From Paucibacter sp. DJ2R-2 (GTDB lineage: Bacteria > Pseudomonadota > Gammaproteobacteria > Burkholderiales > Burkholderiaceae_C): 64,000 nt of DNA. Location of the stretch: the NCBI RefSeq assembly GCF_025717675.1, contig NZ_JAJIRT010000001.1, positions 868,001-932,000 of the forward strand, read 5' to 3'. The position numbers and the translations under genes are program-made. Under the pieces are notes generated by a model. The model had not been told where the DNA came from, searched no databases, and saw nothing but the letters and a program-made list of their open reading frames with translations. Positions 19,456-29,066 of this stretch are shown piece after piece (position 1 is the stretch's first letter; each line of letters opens with the position of its first letter).

Positions 19456-21552
19456 ATGCGCCGCCTCCTGCTCCCCCTGCTGCTCGCCAGCGCCTTCACC
19501 GCCAGCGCCCGCGACAACCCCCTGCTCCAGCCCTCGACCCTGCCCTTGGGCTACCCGCATTTCGACCAAATCCAGGATAGCGACTTCGCCCCCGCCCTGG
19601 AGGCCGGCATGGCCCTGCATTGGCGCGAGGTCGATGCCATCTTGCGCAACCCGGCCGCGCCGAGCTTTGCCAACACGGTGGAAGCGCTGGAGCGGGCCGG
19701 ACGCCTGCTGAGCCGCACGCAGAACTTGCTCGGCAGCCTCAGCGGCACCGACAACAACCCGGCGCGCCAGGCTTTGCAACAGCGCTTTGCGACGGAGATG
19801 GCAGCGCACCGCGACCGCATCGCGCTGGACCCACGCCTGTTCGCGCGCCTGGACGCGCTGCTGGCGGCCAAGCCCAAGCTGGCCCCGGACCAGCAACGCC
19901 TGCTGGAACGCATGCACCGCAATCTGCGCCGCGCCGGCGCCGAGCTGCCGGCCGACAAGCAGCAGCGCCTGCGTGCCATCAACAGCGAGCTCGCGCAGAT
20001 GGGCGCCGAGTTCAACCGCAAGGTGCTGGCGGGCGTGAACGAGGCCGCGCTGTTCGTCAGCGAACGCGTCGAGCTCAAGGGCCTGCCTGAGAGCGAGATC
20101 GATGCGCTGAAGCAGCCAAGTGACGGGCGCTACAAGATCGCGTTGCTGAACACCACCGGCCAGCCCCTGCTTGAGCGCTTGCAACACCGCCCCTTGCGTG
20201 AGCGGCTCTACAAAGCCTCGATCGCGCGTGGCAGCCTCGGCGACGCCAACGACACCACCGCCTTGGTCAGCCGCTTTGCCGGCCTGCGCGCCGAGCGCGC
20301 GGCCTTGCTGGGCTTTGCCACCTATGCCGACTTCGAGTTGCAGGAGCAGACCGCCCGTGAGGTCAAGACGGTCAATGCGCTGCTGCGCCAGCTCGCCCCG
20401 GCTGCGCTGGCCTCGGCGCGCAAGGAGCAGGCGGCACTGCAAAGCCTGGCCGACCGCGAGCAGGACGCCGCCGGTCAGCCACGCTTCGCCTTGCAGGCCT
20501 GGGACTGGGCCTTCTACAGCGAGCGCCTGCGCGCGGTCCAGCACGGCTACGACGGCGAACAGCTGCGCCCCTACCTGGAGCTGCAGAACGTGCTCGAGCG
20601 CGGCGTCTTCCACGCCGCCCACGAGCTCTTCGGACTGAGCTTCAAGCGCCGCCACGACCTGCCGGTCTACCACCCCGATGTGCAGGTCTGGGAGGTCTTG
20701 GCGCCGAACGGCAAGACGCAAGCCCTGCTGCTGCTCGACCTCTATGCCCGCCCCAGCAAGCGCGGTGGCGCCTGGGCTAACGCTTATGTGCGACAGAGCC
20801 AGCTGTTCGGCGAGAAACCGGTGGTCGGCAACCATCTGAACATCGCCAAGCCGGCGGCCGGCCAGCCGACGCTGCTGAGCTGGGACGAGGCCAACACCTT
20901 GTTCCATGAGTTTGGCCACAATCTGCACAGCATGCTCAGCGACATCCGCTACCCCGGCCTGGGCGGCACCCCGCGCGACTATGTCGAGTTCCCTTCGCAG
21001 GTCAACGAGATGTGGTTGACCTGGCCCTCGGTGTTCAAGAACTACGCCCGCCATCACCAGACCGGCGCGCCCATGCCCGAGGCCTTGCTCAACAAGGTGC
21101 TCGGTGCCAAGACCTTCAACCAGGGCTTTGCGACCACCGAATACCTGGGCGCCACCCTGCTCGACCAGCGCTGGCACCAGCTCAGTGCCGCCGAGGTGCC
21201 CGCGCCTGAGCAGGTGATGGCCTTCGAGGCCCGCGTGCTGCAGCAAGAAGGCTTTGGCCCCGAGCAGACCCTGGTCGCGCCGCGCTACCGCACGCCTTAC
21301 TTCAGCCATATGGTCGGCGGCTACTCGGCCGGCTACTACAGCTATTTGTGGAGCGAGCTGCTCGACGCCACCACAGCCGAGTGGATCGAAAACCAGGGCG
21401 GCCTGAACCGCAAGACCGGTGAGCGGCTCAAGCGCCATGTCTTTGCCATTGGCGGCAGCAAGGACATCATGGCCGAGTTCGAGCAGATGGTCGGCTCCAA
21501 GCCCAAGCTCGAGCCCTATCTGAAACGACGAGGGCTGACGCTGAACCGCTGA
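19456..21552 (+). CDS. Exported M3 family metallopeptidase (Dcp/oligopeptidase A-like)
   Basis: A 698-residue zinc peptidase of family M3, cutting short peptides. The zinc motif HEFGHNLH lies at about residues 484-491, preceded by LLSWDEANTLF, and the downstream Glu ligand is in DYVEFPSQVNEMW. The substrate-gating segment PYFSHMVGGYSAGYYSYLW is also present. An N-terminal signal peptide (about residues 1-18, cut near SARD) predicts a periplasmic enzyme, as in some dipeptidyl carboxypeptidases. There is a helix-rich N-terminal half as usual. It has no obvious operon partner: the upstream gene ends 96 nt before and the next gene is on the other strand. Confidence 0.92.
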   Translation: MRRLLLPLLLASAFTASARDNPLLQPSTLPLGYPHFDQIQDSDFAPALEAGMALHWREVDAILRNPAAPSFANTVEALERAGRLLSRTQNLLGSLSGTDNNPARQALQQRFATEMAAHRDRIALDPRLFARLDALLAAKPKLAPDQQRLLERMHRNLRRAGAELPADKQQRLRAINSELAQMGAEFNRKVLAGVNEAALFVSERVELKGLPESEIDALKQPSDGRYKIALLNTTGQPLLERLQHRPLRERLYKASIARGSLGDANDTTALVSRFAGLRAERAALLGFATYADFELQEQTAREVKTVNALLRQLAPAALASARKEQAALQSLADREQDAAGQPRFALQAWDWAFYSERLRAVQHGYDGEQLRPYLELQNVLERGVFHAAHELFGLSFKRRHDLPVYHPDVQVWEVLAPNGKTQALLLLDLYARPSKRGGAWANAYVRQSQLFGEKPVVGNHLNIAKPAAGQPTLLSWDEANTLFHEFGHNLHSMLSDIRYPGLGGTPRDYVEFPSQVNEMWLTWPSVFKNYARHHQTGAPMPEALLNKVLGAKTFNQGFATTEYLGATLLDQRWHQLSAAEVPAPEQVMAFEARVLQQEGFGPEQTLVAPRYRTPYFSHMVGGYSAGYYSYLWSELLDATTAEWIENQGGLNRKTGERLKRHVFAIGGSKDIMAEFEQMVGSKPKLEPYLKRRGLTLNR

Positions 21553-21598
21553 ATCGGCACAGGCCGGCCTGGGCACGGCGAGAAGCTGAACCCAGGCC

Positions 21599-24500
21599 CT
21601 ATTTCGCCGAGTCTCCTGCCCGCAGCACCAGGCGCGTGTCCGCGAGGTCCCAAACGCTCAAATCCCTCGGTACCGATTTGGGCGCCAGATCCCGGGCCTC
21701 GACCGCGCCGACATAGCCATCGCGCCCTCGGTCCTTGGCGGCATACAGGGCCGAGTCGGCCAAGGCCAGCGTGGCCGGCCAGTCCCAGGCGCGCGGGCGT
21801 CGGGGGTCGAGCGGGAAAGCGGCAAAGCCGATCGACACGGTGACGGCCACGCTCTGACCAAAGCCGATGTCAAAAGGCAGATCGCGCACGGCGGCGCAGG
21901 CACGGGCGGCCAGTTCGGCGGCGTCTTCGCGCTGGGTTGCGCGCACCAGCACCAGCACCTCTTCGCCGCCCCAGCGCACCAGCGAATCGGTGGCGCGGAA
22001 GACATGGCGCAGGCGCTCGGCCAGGGTCACCAGCACGGCATCACCGGCGGCATGACCGTGGACATCATTGACTCGCTTGAAATGGTCGAGATCCAGCAGC
22101 ATCAGGACCAGATCGCTGTCCGGGCCGGGCAGCACATGGCCGGCATCGGCACCGGCCTCGAAACGACGCAGGCACAGAGGCAGGTCGTCCTGCAGACGCA
22201 GTTCCAGATAGCGCCGGTTGCGCAGCCCTGTCAGCGCATCGGTGAGGCTGGCTTCGCGCAGCTCGGCCGTTCGTTCGTTGACCAGGGCTTGCAACTCGGC
22301 CTCGCGGCGGCGCAGCACGCGGGTGCGCCAGCGCACAAAACCCCAGAGCGCCAGCAGCAGCAAGGCCGCGCCGGCCAGCCGCGCCCAGACGGTCTGCCAC
22401 CAGACAGGCAGCAGCTCGACCGGCAGCTCCAGCTGGGCCGGGCCCCAAAGCGTCGGGTGAGCGCTGACGCGCACCTGCAGGGCATAAGGCCCCGGCTGCA
22501 GCGGACCGAAGCTGGGGCTGCGCGCGCCGGGGTCGACGCTGGTCCAGTCGCTGTCCAGGCCGAGCAGTCGGTACTGGTAACGCAGGCGGCTGGGGTCGGC
22601 ATAGTCCAAGCCGGCAAACTCGACGCTGAAGGTGCGCGTGCCGGCCGGCAGGCGCAGGCGCATGGGCAGGTCGGGGCGCTCGGCCTGCGCCGCAGACTCA
22701 GGACGGTAGGGCTGGCCGTTGACGCGCAGGGCACTGATGACCAGGGGCAGCGCGCCTGCGCTGGGCTCGAACAGCTCGGGCTGCACCCGCAGAAGGCCGC
22801 GGCTGCCGCCAAACAACAGCGCGCCACCCGGCAGCTCGGCGCTGGCGAAGAACCAGAAGCTGCCGAAGGCCGCGCCCTCGGCCAAGCCGAAGCCGTCGAG
22901 GCGGTCGGTCTTGGGGTCGTAGACGTAGAGCTGGCTCCAGATGCGGCCGCGGCCGTCCTCGTGCAGATTGCCGCCGAACACGCCTTCGGTGCCATGGCGC
23001 TCGCCGATGCGGTCGTAGCGGGCCCGCCCCTCGGCATCCCAGCCGCGCAGGCGATGCAGGCCGGCGACCGGCGTGTCCAGCCAGAGCGTGCCGTCACGCG
23101 CCAGCAGCAGGCCCATCACCACCGGGCTGCCCAGGGTCTCACCCGGCGCCTGAGGCACGGCTTCCAGACGACCCGGCTCCTGCTGGCCACCCGGGCTCTC
23201 ACGGAACAGGCCTTGTTGGCCGCCGGCCCAGAGCCGGCCTGAGCCTGGGGCGCCAGACGGCACCTCGATCAGCGCATGGATGGCGCCGTGCAAGGGCGCA
23301 CCGTCGGCGCGCAGCACCCGTTGCAGGGCGGGCGCCGCCGGGCCGGCGAGGCGGTACAAGCCCTCCTGCATGCCGAGCCAGACCTCACCGTTGGCGCGCA
23401 GCAGCAAGCGCTGCGCGCGCCCGCCGTCCAGCGCCCAGTCGCGCAGGAGGCGGCCCTGGGCCGAGCGGTGCTCCAGACGGCCGGCAGCGGCCATCCACAG
23501 ACTGCCATCGGGCGCCTCAGCCAGCGACTCGACCACGCTGTTGCGCTCCCGCGGCCACAGGCCCAGCGTGGCCAGGTCCTGCCCGGGCCGGCCGTCCAGA
23601 CGGACCAGCCGGCCGCTCTGCGTGGGGGCCAGCACTTCGCCGCTGCGCAAGCGCAGCAAGGCGCGCACATCGGCATCGGCCAAGGGGGCGGCCGGATCGG
23701 GGTCGGGGCCACGCACGGCCAGCGCGGGATGCTGCTGGTGGCGCTGCAAGCCCAGACCATAGCCGCTAACCCACATGGCGCCGCTGGCGTCACGCAGAAG
23801 GCCGCTGATGTCGTTGCCGGCCAGGCCGCTGAGGCGGCGTGGGTCGTGGCGCAGCCGCGCTTCGATCTCACCATTGAGCGGGTTGACCCAGAGCAGGCCT
23901 ACCTTGCTGCCCACCCAGAGGCGCCCGTCGCTGGCCAAGGCCAGGGCTTGCAGCGGGGTGTGCAGCTCCTGCACCCAGCGCACCCGGCCCTGCTCGACCA
24001 CGCCCAGCCGGCCGTCCTGCGTGCCCAGCCAGATGCGGCCGGCCCGGTCTTCCGCCAGCGCCATCACCGGCGAGCCCGATTCAATGCCTGGCAGGGCCAG
24101 GGATTCCCAGACCCCGTTGGCCCGCCGGCGCGACAGGCCACGCCAATGGCCGGCCCAGACCGTGCCGTCGCGGGAGATCTGCAAGGCCAGCACACGCGCC
24201 TCTGGCGCGCCCTGCCAGCGCAAGTCCTGCGCCTCGAAGCGGCGGGTCGCCGGCGTGTAGCGCCACAGACCTTGGCCCAGGGTGCCGACCCAGACCTCGC
24301 CTTGCGCGTCTTCCGCCAGCGCCCGGATCGGTGCATGGGGGCCGGCAGCGCCGCGGGCGCTGCCCAGCGATTCGATGCGATCCTGTGCGGGGTCAAAGGC
24401 CATCAGGCCCAGAAATTCGGTGCCGATCCACATGCGGCCGTCGCGGCCGGGGCTCAAGGCGCGGACCCAACCCAGATTGCGCTGGGCACTGGTCGGGCCC

Positions 24501-24751
24501 GCCTGTTCAATGGGGCGAAGCCGGTAACCGTCGTAGCGGGTCAGGCCCTTGCTGGTGGCCACCCAGATGAAGCCGGCGCGGTCTTGCGCGATGGCCGGCA
24601 CCGTGCTCTGCGGCACCGTCACGCTGCGGAACTGCACCTCCATGGCGCTGCCACCCGGGCCGGCATGGGCAGGGCGCCAAAGAAGGGGAAGCAGCGCCAG
24701 CAGAAGCAGCAGACAGCGCAGGCCTGGCAGGCTGTCGAAGGGAGAGCGCAT
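21599..24751 (-). CDS. Two-component-regulator propeller diguanylate cyclase
   Basis: A 1050-residue membrane protein: signal peptide, a large periplasmic beta-propeller region made of repeated GxIWVAT/GRLWVG-type strands (about residues 30-700), a Y_Y_Y domain (FSVEFAGLDYADPSRLRYQYRL), one membrane helix (about 790-810), a short coiled linker and a C-terminal GGDEF domain. The GGDEF signature reads GGEEV (about 926-930), with Val replacing the final Phe; the metal- and catalytic-site acidic residues remain, so activity is plausible. The architecture binds an extracellular or periplasmic ligand and signals through c-di-GMP. No neighbour suggests the ligand. Confidence 0.92.
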   Translation of the reverse strand: MRSPFDSLPGLRCLLLLLALLPLLWRPAHAGPGGSAMEVQFRSVTVPQSTVPAIAQDRAGFIWVATSKGLTRYDGYRLRPIEQAGPTSAQRNLGWVRALSPGRDGRMWIGTEFLGLMAFDPAQDRIESLGSARGAAGPHAPIRALAEDAQGEVWVGTLGQGLWRYTPATRRFEAQDLRWQGAPEARVLALQISRDGTVWAGHWRGLSRRRANGVWESLALPGIESGSPVMALAEDRAGRIWLGTQDGRLGVVEQGRVRWVQELHTPLQALALASDGRLWVGSKVGLLWVNPLNGEIEARLRHDPRRLSGLAGNDISGLLRDASGAMWVSGYGLGLQRHQQHPALAVRGPDPDPAAPLADADVRALLRLRSGEVLAPTQSGRLVRLDGRPGQDLATLGLWPRERNSVVESLAEAPDGSLWMAAAGRLEHRSAQGRLLRDWALDGGRAQRLLLRANGEVWLGMQEGLYRLAGPAAPALQRVLRADGAPLHGAIHALIEVPSGAPGSGRLWAGGQQGLFRESPGGQQEPGRLEAVPQAPGETLGSPVVMGLLLARDGTLWLDTPVAGLHRLRGWDAEGRARYDRIGERHGTEGVFGGNLHEDGRGRIWSQLYVYDPKTDRLDGFGLAEGAAFGSFWFFASAELPGGALLFGGSRGLLRVQPELFEPSAGALPLVISALRVNGQPYRPESAAQAERPDLPMRLRLPAGTRTFSVEFAGLDYADPSRLRYQYRLLGLDSDWTSVDPGARSPSFGPLQPGPYALQVRVSAHPTLWGPAQLELPVELLPVWWQTVWARLAGAALLLLALWGFVRWRTRVLRRREAELQALVNERTAELREASLTDALTGLRNRRYLELRLQDDLPLCLRRFEAGADAGHVLPGPDSDLVLMLLDLDHFKRVNDVHGHAAGDAVLVTLAERLRHVFRATDSLVRWGGEEVLVLVRATQREDAAELAARACAAVRDLPFDIGFGQSVAVTVSIGFAAFPLDPRRPRAWDWPATLALADSALYAAKDRGRDGYVGAVEARDLAPKSVPRDLSVWDLADTRLVLRAGDSAK

Positions 24752-24808
24752 GGATGAAATTGTAAGCAGCGGCGCCAGCCCAGCCCGGCCGGAACGGCCA
24801 CCGCCGCC

Positions 24809-25315
24809 TCACTGATAGCCCACACCCATGACATAGTTGCGCAAGAGCTGCTCTTCCTGATCGCCGGCGGCCAGCAAAGCGCGCAGGCCATCGCGCAGAG
24901 TCAACACACCGAGCGGCTTGCGACCGGCGCCGATCAAGAAGGCATGGATCAGGCCGCGCTCATGCATGCGGTTCAAGACCTCACGCAGCAGGTCATCGGG
25001 GGCGCAGGAGGTGAACTCGCGCTGCATGACATCGGCAGCGCGGGTGGCGAAGAAGTCGGCGTGCCCCAGGCCCAGCTGCCGGATCAACAGGGTCTCGGTG
25101 ATGATGCCCTGGGCCACGCCGACGGCGTCGCAAACCACCACGGCGCTAATCTGGGCACTCGACAGCAGAGCCGCCACTTCGACCAGCAAGGCATCACCGC
25201 TCACGATGCGCAAGCGCGACGTGGCCACATCGGACATGCTGCCCAGGCGCAGCTGCTCGGCGCTGGCGGGCTGCTCGGCGGCGGCGACCAAGGGGGTTTC
25301 GACGGCGGGGCTCAT
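24809..25315 (-). CDS. CBS domain protein
   Basis: A 168-residue protein made of a tandem CBS pair, a module that commonly binds adenine nucleotides and regulates partner proteins. The segments VATSRLRIVSGDALLVEVAALL and VMQREFTSCAPDDLLREVLNRM open the two halves. The start is placed at the ATG at 25315, which overlaps the stop of the OsmC gene (ATGA); this removes a 24-residue extension that would lie inside osmC. It is probably co-transcribed with osmC. No enzymatic domain is attached, so the partner is unknown. Confidence 0.85.
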   Translation of the reverse strand: MSPAVETPLVAAAEQPASAEQLRLGSMSDVATSRLRIVSGDALLVEVAALLSSAQISAVVVCDAVGVAQGIITETLLIRQLGLGHADFFATRAADVMQREFTSCAPDDLLREVLNRMHERGLIHAFLIGAGRKPLGVLTLRDGLRALLAAGDQEEQLLRNYVMGVGYQ

Positions 25316-25758
25316 GTCGGCGCCTGCGTCAGCGTGGCCTGCAGGCTGATCTCGACCACGCTGGCCAGGGCCTTGGACAAGGGACACTCGCGCTTGGCGG
25401 TCTCGGCCAGGGCCTGGAAGCGGGCGTCGTCGAGGCCGGGCACCTCGGCGTGCAGCTGCAGGGCGATGCGGTCGATCACAAAGCCCTCGCCGGCGGCGCT
25501 CAGGCGCACGCTCGCCCGGGTGTCGACCGTGCGGGTGGCAAAACCGGCCTTCTCGCAGGCAAAGGAAAAGGCCATGGTGAAACAGGCGGCATGGGCCGCG
25601 CCCAGCAGCTCCTCGGGGTTGGAGCCGCGCCGCTCGTCACCGAAACGGCTGGCGAAGCCATAGGGGTGGTCCTGCAAAGCGCCGGACTCGGTGCTGATCT
25701 GGCCCAGGCCCTGCTTGCCGGCGCCGTTCCATAGAACACTGGCGGTCTTTTCGCTCAT
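25312..25758 (-). CDS. osmC: OsmC family peroxiredoxin
   Basis: A 148-residue OsmC-type thiol peroxidase that reduces organic hydroperoxides. Both redox cysteines are seen: one in HAACFTMAFS (about Cys59) and one in ECPLSKAL (about Cys124). The opening TASVLWNGAGKQGLGQIST and GSNPEELLGAAHA match the OsmC/YhfA group rather than the Ohr group, which usually starts differently. It overlaps the CBS gene by 4 nt. An oxidative-stress role is inferred from the family. Confidence 0.93.
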   Translation of the reverse strand: MSEKTASVLWNGAGKQGLGQISTESGALQDHPYGFASRFGDERRGSNPEELLGAAHAACFTMAFSFACEKAGFATRTVDTRASVRLSAAGEGFVIDRIALQLHAEVPGLDDARFQALAETAKRECPLSKALASVVEISLQATLTQAPT

Positions 25759-25842
25759 GGTGAATCCTTTCGTGGGTGCTGCAGGCAGCGAAGCTTCGAT
25801 GGCCGCACGGGCTCGCGCGGAGGCGAGACTGGTGCGGAGGGG

Positions 25843-26913
25843 TTATTTCGGGCGCGGCGGCTGGACCGGCGGGCCGCTCGGCTGCAGCCGCCCAGCGCGC
25901 AGGTCCTGAACGGCCTGCAGCAGGGCACGGGCGACATTGCGCACCTCTTCCTGCACTGCGCTGTCCGCGTCCAGCGCCTCATGGCTGTCGCAGTAGGGCT
26001 GGTAGTAGCCGATATAGCGGTCGAGCTTGGCCGCCGCGCCGGCGTCAAGCAGGCCCATCCATTCGAGCCAATCGCAGAGGCCACGCCGGTGCACCTCGAC
26101 GCCAGCCACATCGCCATGGACGACCACGCCAAACACCCGGCCGGCCAGATGCTTGGGATAGTCCCAGCCCTGGGCTTCGAGTTGCTTGGCCTCGACCAGA
26201 TGCTTGCCATGGGTGGAACTGGGGTCGGGGTTGCCGCCATCGGCGGCGACCAGGCGGTCCATCATCAGCTTGAGCGGGCTGGGCGACTGGTACCAATAGG
26301 TCGGCGCCAGAATGATGACCCCATGCGCAGCGACCCAGCGCTCGTAGATCTCGGCCATCCAGTCGTCGGCCTGAGCCAGCGCGTGGTTGGGGTAGCAGCT
26401 GCAGGGCCAATGGCACAGCGGCATGGCGCTGGACACGCAGCCCTTGCAAGGGTGGATGGTGCGGCCGTATTCGGAGGTCACCCGACTCAGATCCAGCAAG
26501 TCGACCTGCAGGCCGGCGGCCTCCAGCACCTCGCGGGCCAGGCCGCTCAGGCGCCAGGTCTTGGAAATCTCGCCAGGGCAGGTCCCGTCATTGCGCGCGC
26601 TGCCGCAGACCAAGAGCACGCGTGAGGGCGTGGCGGCTTCAGCCCAGTGCTGCTGCGCCGCCAGCAGGCGCTCGCGGGTCTCCAACCACTGCACCGAGAT
26701 CTCGTAGGCCGGGTCAGCAAAGCCGGGGCCACCGGGCCGGGTCAGCGGCGCTTTGCGGCCCTGCTCCAGGGCTTCCCAGGCGATGGCCTCCAGGCGATCG
26801 ATGGCGGCCTGCTCGCTGCGGTAGGCCGGGTCATAGAAGCGCAGCTGAAAGCGCTGCTGGAACTCGGCTCGCGTCAAGGGTGCGGCGGCCTGTCCGGTGC
26901 GGGGAATGCTCAT
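25843..26913 (-). CDS. Flavodoxin-like NAD(P)H-dependent FMN reductase with cysteine-rich loop
   Basis: A 356-residue protein with an N-terminal helical extension of about 95 residues before a flavodoxin-like fold. The FMN-binding loop is VLLVCGSARNDGTCPGEISKTW, shortened here to its key GSARNDGTCPG, and the second loop is APTYWYQSPSPLK. Between them is HPCKGCVSSAMPLCHWPCSCY, with five cysteines in 17 residues, suggestive of a metal or Fe-S site as in iron-sulfur flavoproteins. The ATG at 26913 has AGGA about 9 nt before it. The proline-rich tail is not conserved. Physiological substrate is unknown. Confidence 0.82.
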   Translation of the reverse strand: MSIPRTGQAAAPLTRAEFQQRFQLRFYDPAYRSEQAAIDRLEAIAWEALEQGRKAPLTRPGGPGFADPAYEISVQWLETRERLLAAQQHWAEAATPSRVLLVCGSARNDGTCPGEISKTWRLSGLAREVLEAAGLQVDLLDLSRVTSEYGRTIHPCKGCVSSAMPLCHWPCSCYPNHALAQADDWMAEIYERWVAAHGVIILAPTYWYQSPSPLKLMMDRLVAADGGNPDPSSTHGKHLVEAKQLEAQGWDYPKHLAGRVFGVVVHGDVAGVEVHRRGLCDWLEWMGLLDAGAAAKLDRYIGYYQPYCDSHEALDADSAVQEEVRNVARALLQAVQDLRAGRLQPSGPPVQPPRPK

Positions 26914-27070
26914 CACATGCGTCCTGGCCAGCAAAAGAGATGCCGCATCGTCCAGCGCCGCCGCCCGCGCGTCTGTTCGCTGTCAAACAATCGGGGCTTG
27001 GCGAGGTCTTGGCCACGAACCGCCCCGAGGCAACGACACTAGCGTTCTTTCCCCGCCATTCGCCGCCCCC

Positions 27071-28372
27071 TTGAAGCCACACGCCTCGCCCCGCTCCGCC
27101 ACCCAAGTCAGCCAACTCGCCAACGGCCTGCGCACCGTCGCCATCCCCATGCCCTGGCGCGAGACGATCAGCCTGAGCGTCTTCATCCGCACCGGCAGCC
27201 TCCATGAAAGCGCGCGATTGAATGGCATCAGCCATGTGGTCGAACACATGGCCTTCAAGGGCACGGCCAGCCGCGACTGCCAGCGCATCAATCTCGACGC
27301 CGAGGCCCTGGGCGCCGAACTCAATGCCCACACCGACAAGGACCACACGGCCTTTCACATCGAAGGCCTGCCGAGTGACCTGCCGGCCTTCATCGAGCTG
27401 CTGGCCGACATCGTGCTGAACAGCAGCTTCCCGGCCGAGGAGCTGGAGCGCGAGCGCGGCGTCATCGTGCAGGAATTCAGCGAGTTCGAGGACGACCCGA
27501 CCAGCGCCGCCTTCCAGTTGCTCGACCGCGCCTGCTACGGCGCCGCCCACGCGGCCGGCCGGCCCATCATCGGTACACGCGCCAACATCCTGCGCTTCAG
27601 CCGCGAGGACCTGCTGGCCTATGTGCGGTCGCAGTACAGCGCCAGCAATGTGGTGGTGGCGGTGGCCGGACCGATTGACGGCGCCGCCTTCGAGCGAGCG
27701 GTGGCCGCGGCCTTTGGCGCCATGCCAGCCGGCAGCCCCCACACCCTGAGCGCACCGAGCTGGCAGGGCGGGCTGAAGACGCGGCGCATGGCCGGCAGCG
27801 GCCAATGCCAGATCCTGCTCGGCTTCCCGGCGCCCAGCCTGGGCGATGTGCACAGCAATCAGCACCTGCCCCATGTGCTGGCCGCGGCCCTGCTGGGCGA
27901 GGGCATGAGCTCGCCCTTGTTGGATGAGATCCGCGAGCGCCGCGGCCTGGCCTACCACGTGGCATGTTCGGCCGACATCCTGCCGCTCTATGGCCAGTTC
28001 GTGATCGAGGGCGCCACCGCACCGGCCCAAGCCGAGGAGTTCTTGCAGGCGGTGCATGAGCTGCTGCACCACCAAGCCCAGGGCCCCTTGGACCCGGTGG
28101 CCTTGGCGCGCGCCCGCAAGCAGCTGCAGATGCGCGGCCTGCGTGCGCTGGAACAGCCGGCGCGGCGCATGGAAAGCGCGGCCCAGGAGCTGTTCAGCTT
28201 CGGCCGCCTGCGCGATGCGCATGAGGCGATGGCGCAGCTGCAGGCGGTCACGGCCGCGCAGGTTCAGGCGGTGTTTGAAACCCTGTTGCAGCCCGGGCAG
28301 CGGCCTGCGGTGGCGCTCGCTGGCAGCGTGCCGCAGCGGGTGCGGGCTCGGGCGGCCGACTTGTTCGCCTGA
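27071..28372 (+). CDS. M16 family zinc peptidase
   Basis: A roughly 433-residue processing-peptidase-like protein. The inverted zinc motif HVVEH lies about 50 residues from the proposed start, with the distal Glu in ERGVIVQEFSEFEDDP. The second half includes GLAYHVACSADIL, typical of the non-catalytic M16 half. The start is uncertain: TTG at 27071 immediately precedes the conserved QLANGLRTVAIP strand but has no clear ribosome site, and the frame stays open back to 26897, overlapping the divergent flavodoxin gene. The length fits the short bacterial PqqL/YmxG-type group. It converges on the response-regulator gene, 9 nt apart. Confidence 0.88.
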   Translation: MKPHASPRSATQVSQLANGLRTVAIPMPWRETISLSVFIRTGSLHESARLNGISHVVEHMAFKGTASRDCQRINLDAEALGAELNAHTDKDHTAFHIEGLPSDLPAFIELLADIVLNSSFPAEELERERGVIVQEFSEFEDDPTSAAFQLLDRACYGAAHAAGRPIIGTRANILRFSREDLLAYVRSQYSASNVVVAVAGPIDGAAFERAVAAAFGAMPAGSPHTLSAPSWQGGLKTRRMAGSGQCQILLGFPAPSLGDVHSNQHLPHVLAAALLGEGMSSPLLDEIRERRGLAYHVACSADILPLYGQFVIEGATAPAQAEEFLQAVHELLHHQAQGPLDPVALARARKQLQMRGLRALEQPARRMESAAQELFSFGRLRDAHEAMAQLQAVTAAQVQAVFETLLQPGQRPAVALAGSVPQRVRARAADLFA

Positions 28373-28381
28373 GTCAAAGAC

Positions 28382-29065
28382 TCAGCCGGCCTCGCTCTTG
28401 CGCAGCAGATTGCTGAGTTCGACCGCCGACTTGACGCTCATCTTCTCGAACACCCGCGCGCGGTGCACCTCGACCGTGCGCACGCTGATGTGCAGCTGGT
28501 CGGCGATCAGCTTGTTGGGCAGGGCCTGGATGACCAGCTGCATGACCTCGCGCTCGCGCTCGGTGAGCTCGGCCACACGCTGGGCCATCTGGCCGCGCTG
28601 CTGTCGCGCCTCGATCGCCTGGCCGCTCAGGGCCAGGGCTTGTTCGATGCGGTCGACCAGGCCGTTGTCAGAGAACGGCTTCTCCACAAAGTCGAATGCC
28701 CCGCGCTTGACGGCGGCCACGGCGGTGGGCACATCACCATGGCCGGTCAGAAAGATCACCGGCAGCAGCGGCGGCTGCACCACGCCCTGATCCAGGCCAC
28801 CACAGAGGCCGCGCTGCAGCAAGCGCTCGAACAAGGCCAGGCCGCTCATGCCGGGCATGCGCACATCGAGCAGCAGGCAGGACGGCGCGTCGGGCCAGTC
28901 GCGCGCCTGCCCGGGCCGCGCGTCCAGCATGGCTTCGAAGGCCTCGGCGCTGGCAAAGCCCTCGGACAGCAGTCGGCGCGAGCGCAGCAGCCAGCCCAGG
29001 GCGTCGCGCACCACGTCTTCGTCATCGACCAGGTAGACCACCGGCAGTTTGCGGCTGTTGTTCAT
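28382..29065 (-). CDS. FixJ/NarL-type response regulator (DctR-like)
   Basis: A 227-residue regulator with an N-terminal receiver domain (acidic pair in VDDEDVVRDAL, phosphoacceptor Asp in LLLDVRMPGMSG, Thr in FLTGHGDVP, Lys in VEKPFSD) and a C-terminal LuxR-type helix-turn-helix (LTEREREVMQLVIQ ... IADQLHISVRTVEVHRARVFEKM). The loop after the Asp strand carries about 12 extra residues. The ATG at 29065 is used because it directly follows the kinase stop. The gene is paired with a PAS sensor kinase and lies beside malic enzyme, a context resembling DctS/DctR C4-dicarboxylate systems; that role is inference. Its kinase partner is broken here. Confidence 0.9.
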   Translation of the reverse strand: MNNSRKLPVVYLVDDEDVVRDALGWLLRSRRLLSEGFASAEAFEAMLDARPGQARDWPDAPSCLLLDVRMPGMSGLALFERLLQRGLCGGLDQGVVQPPLLPVIFLTGHGDVPTAVAAVKRGAFDFVEKPFSDNGLVDRIEQALALSGQAIEARQQRGQMAQRVAELTEREREVMQLVIQALPNKLIADQLHISVRTVEVHRARVFEKMSVKSAVELSNLLRKSEAG

Positions 29066-29066
29066 C

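Noticed and set aside
19426-21576. Long open frame on - covering the whole M3 peptidase gene
   Set aside because: Antisense shadow; the peptidase has signal, zinc motif and family length on +.
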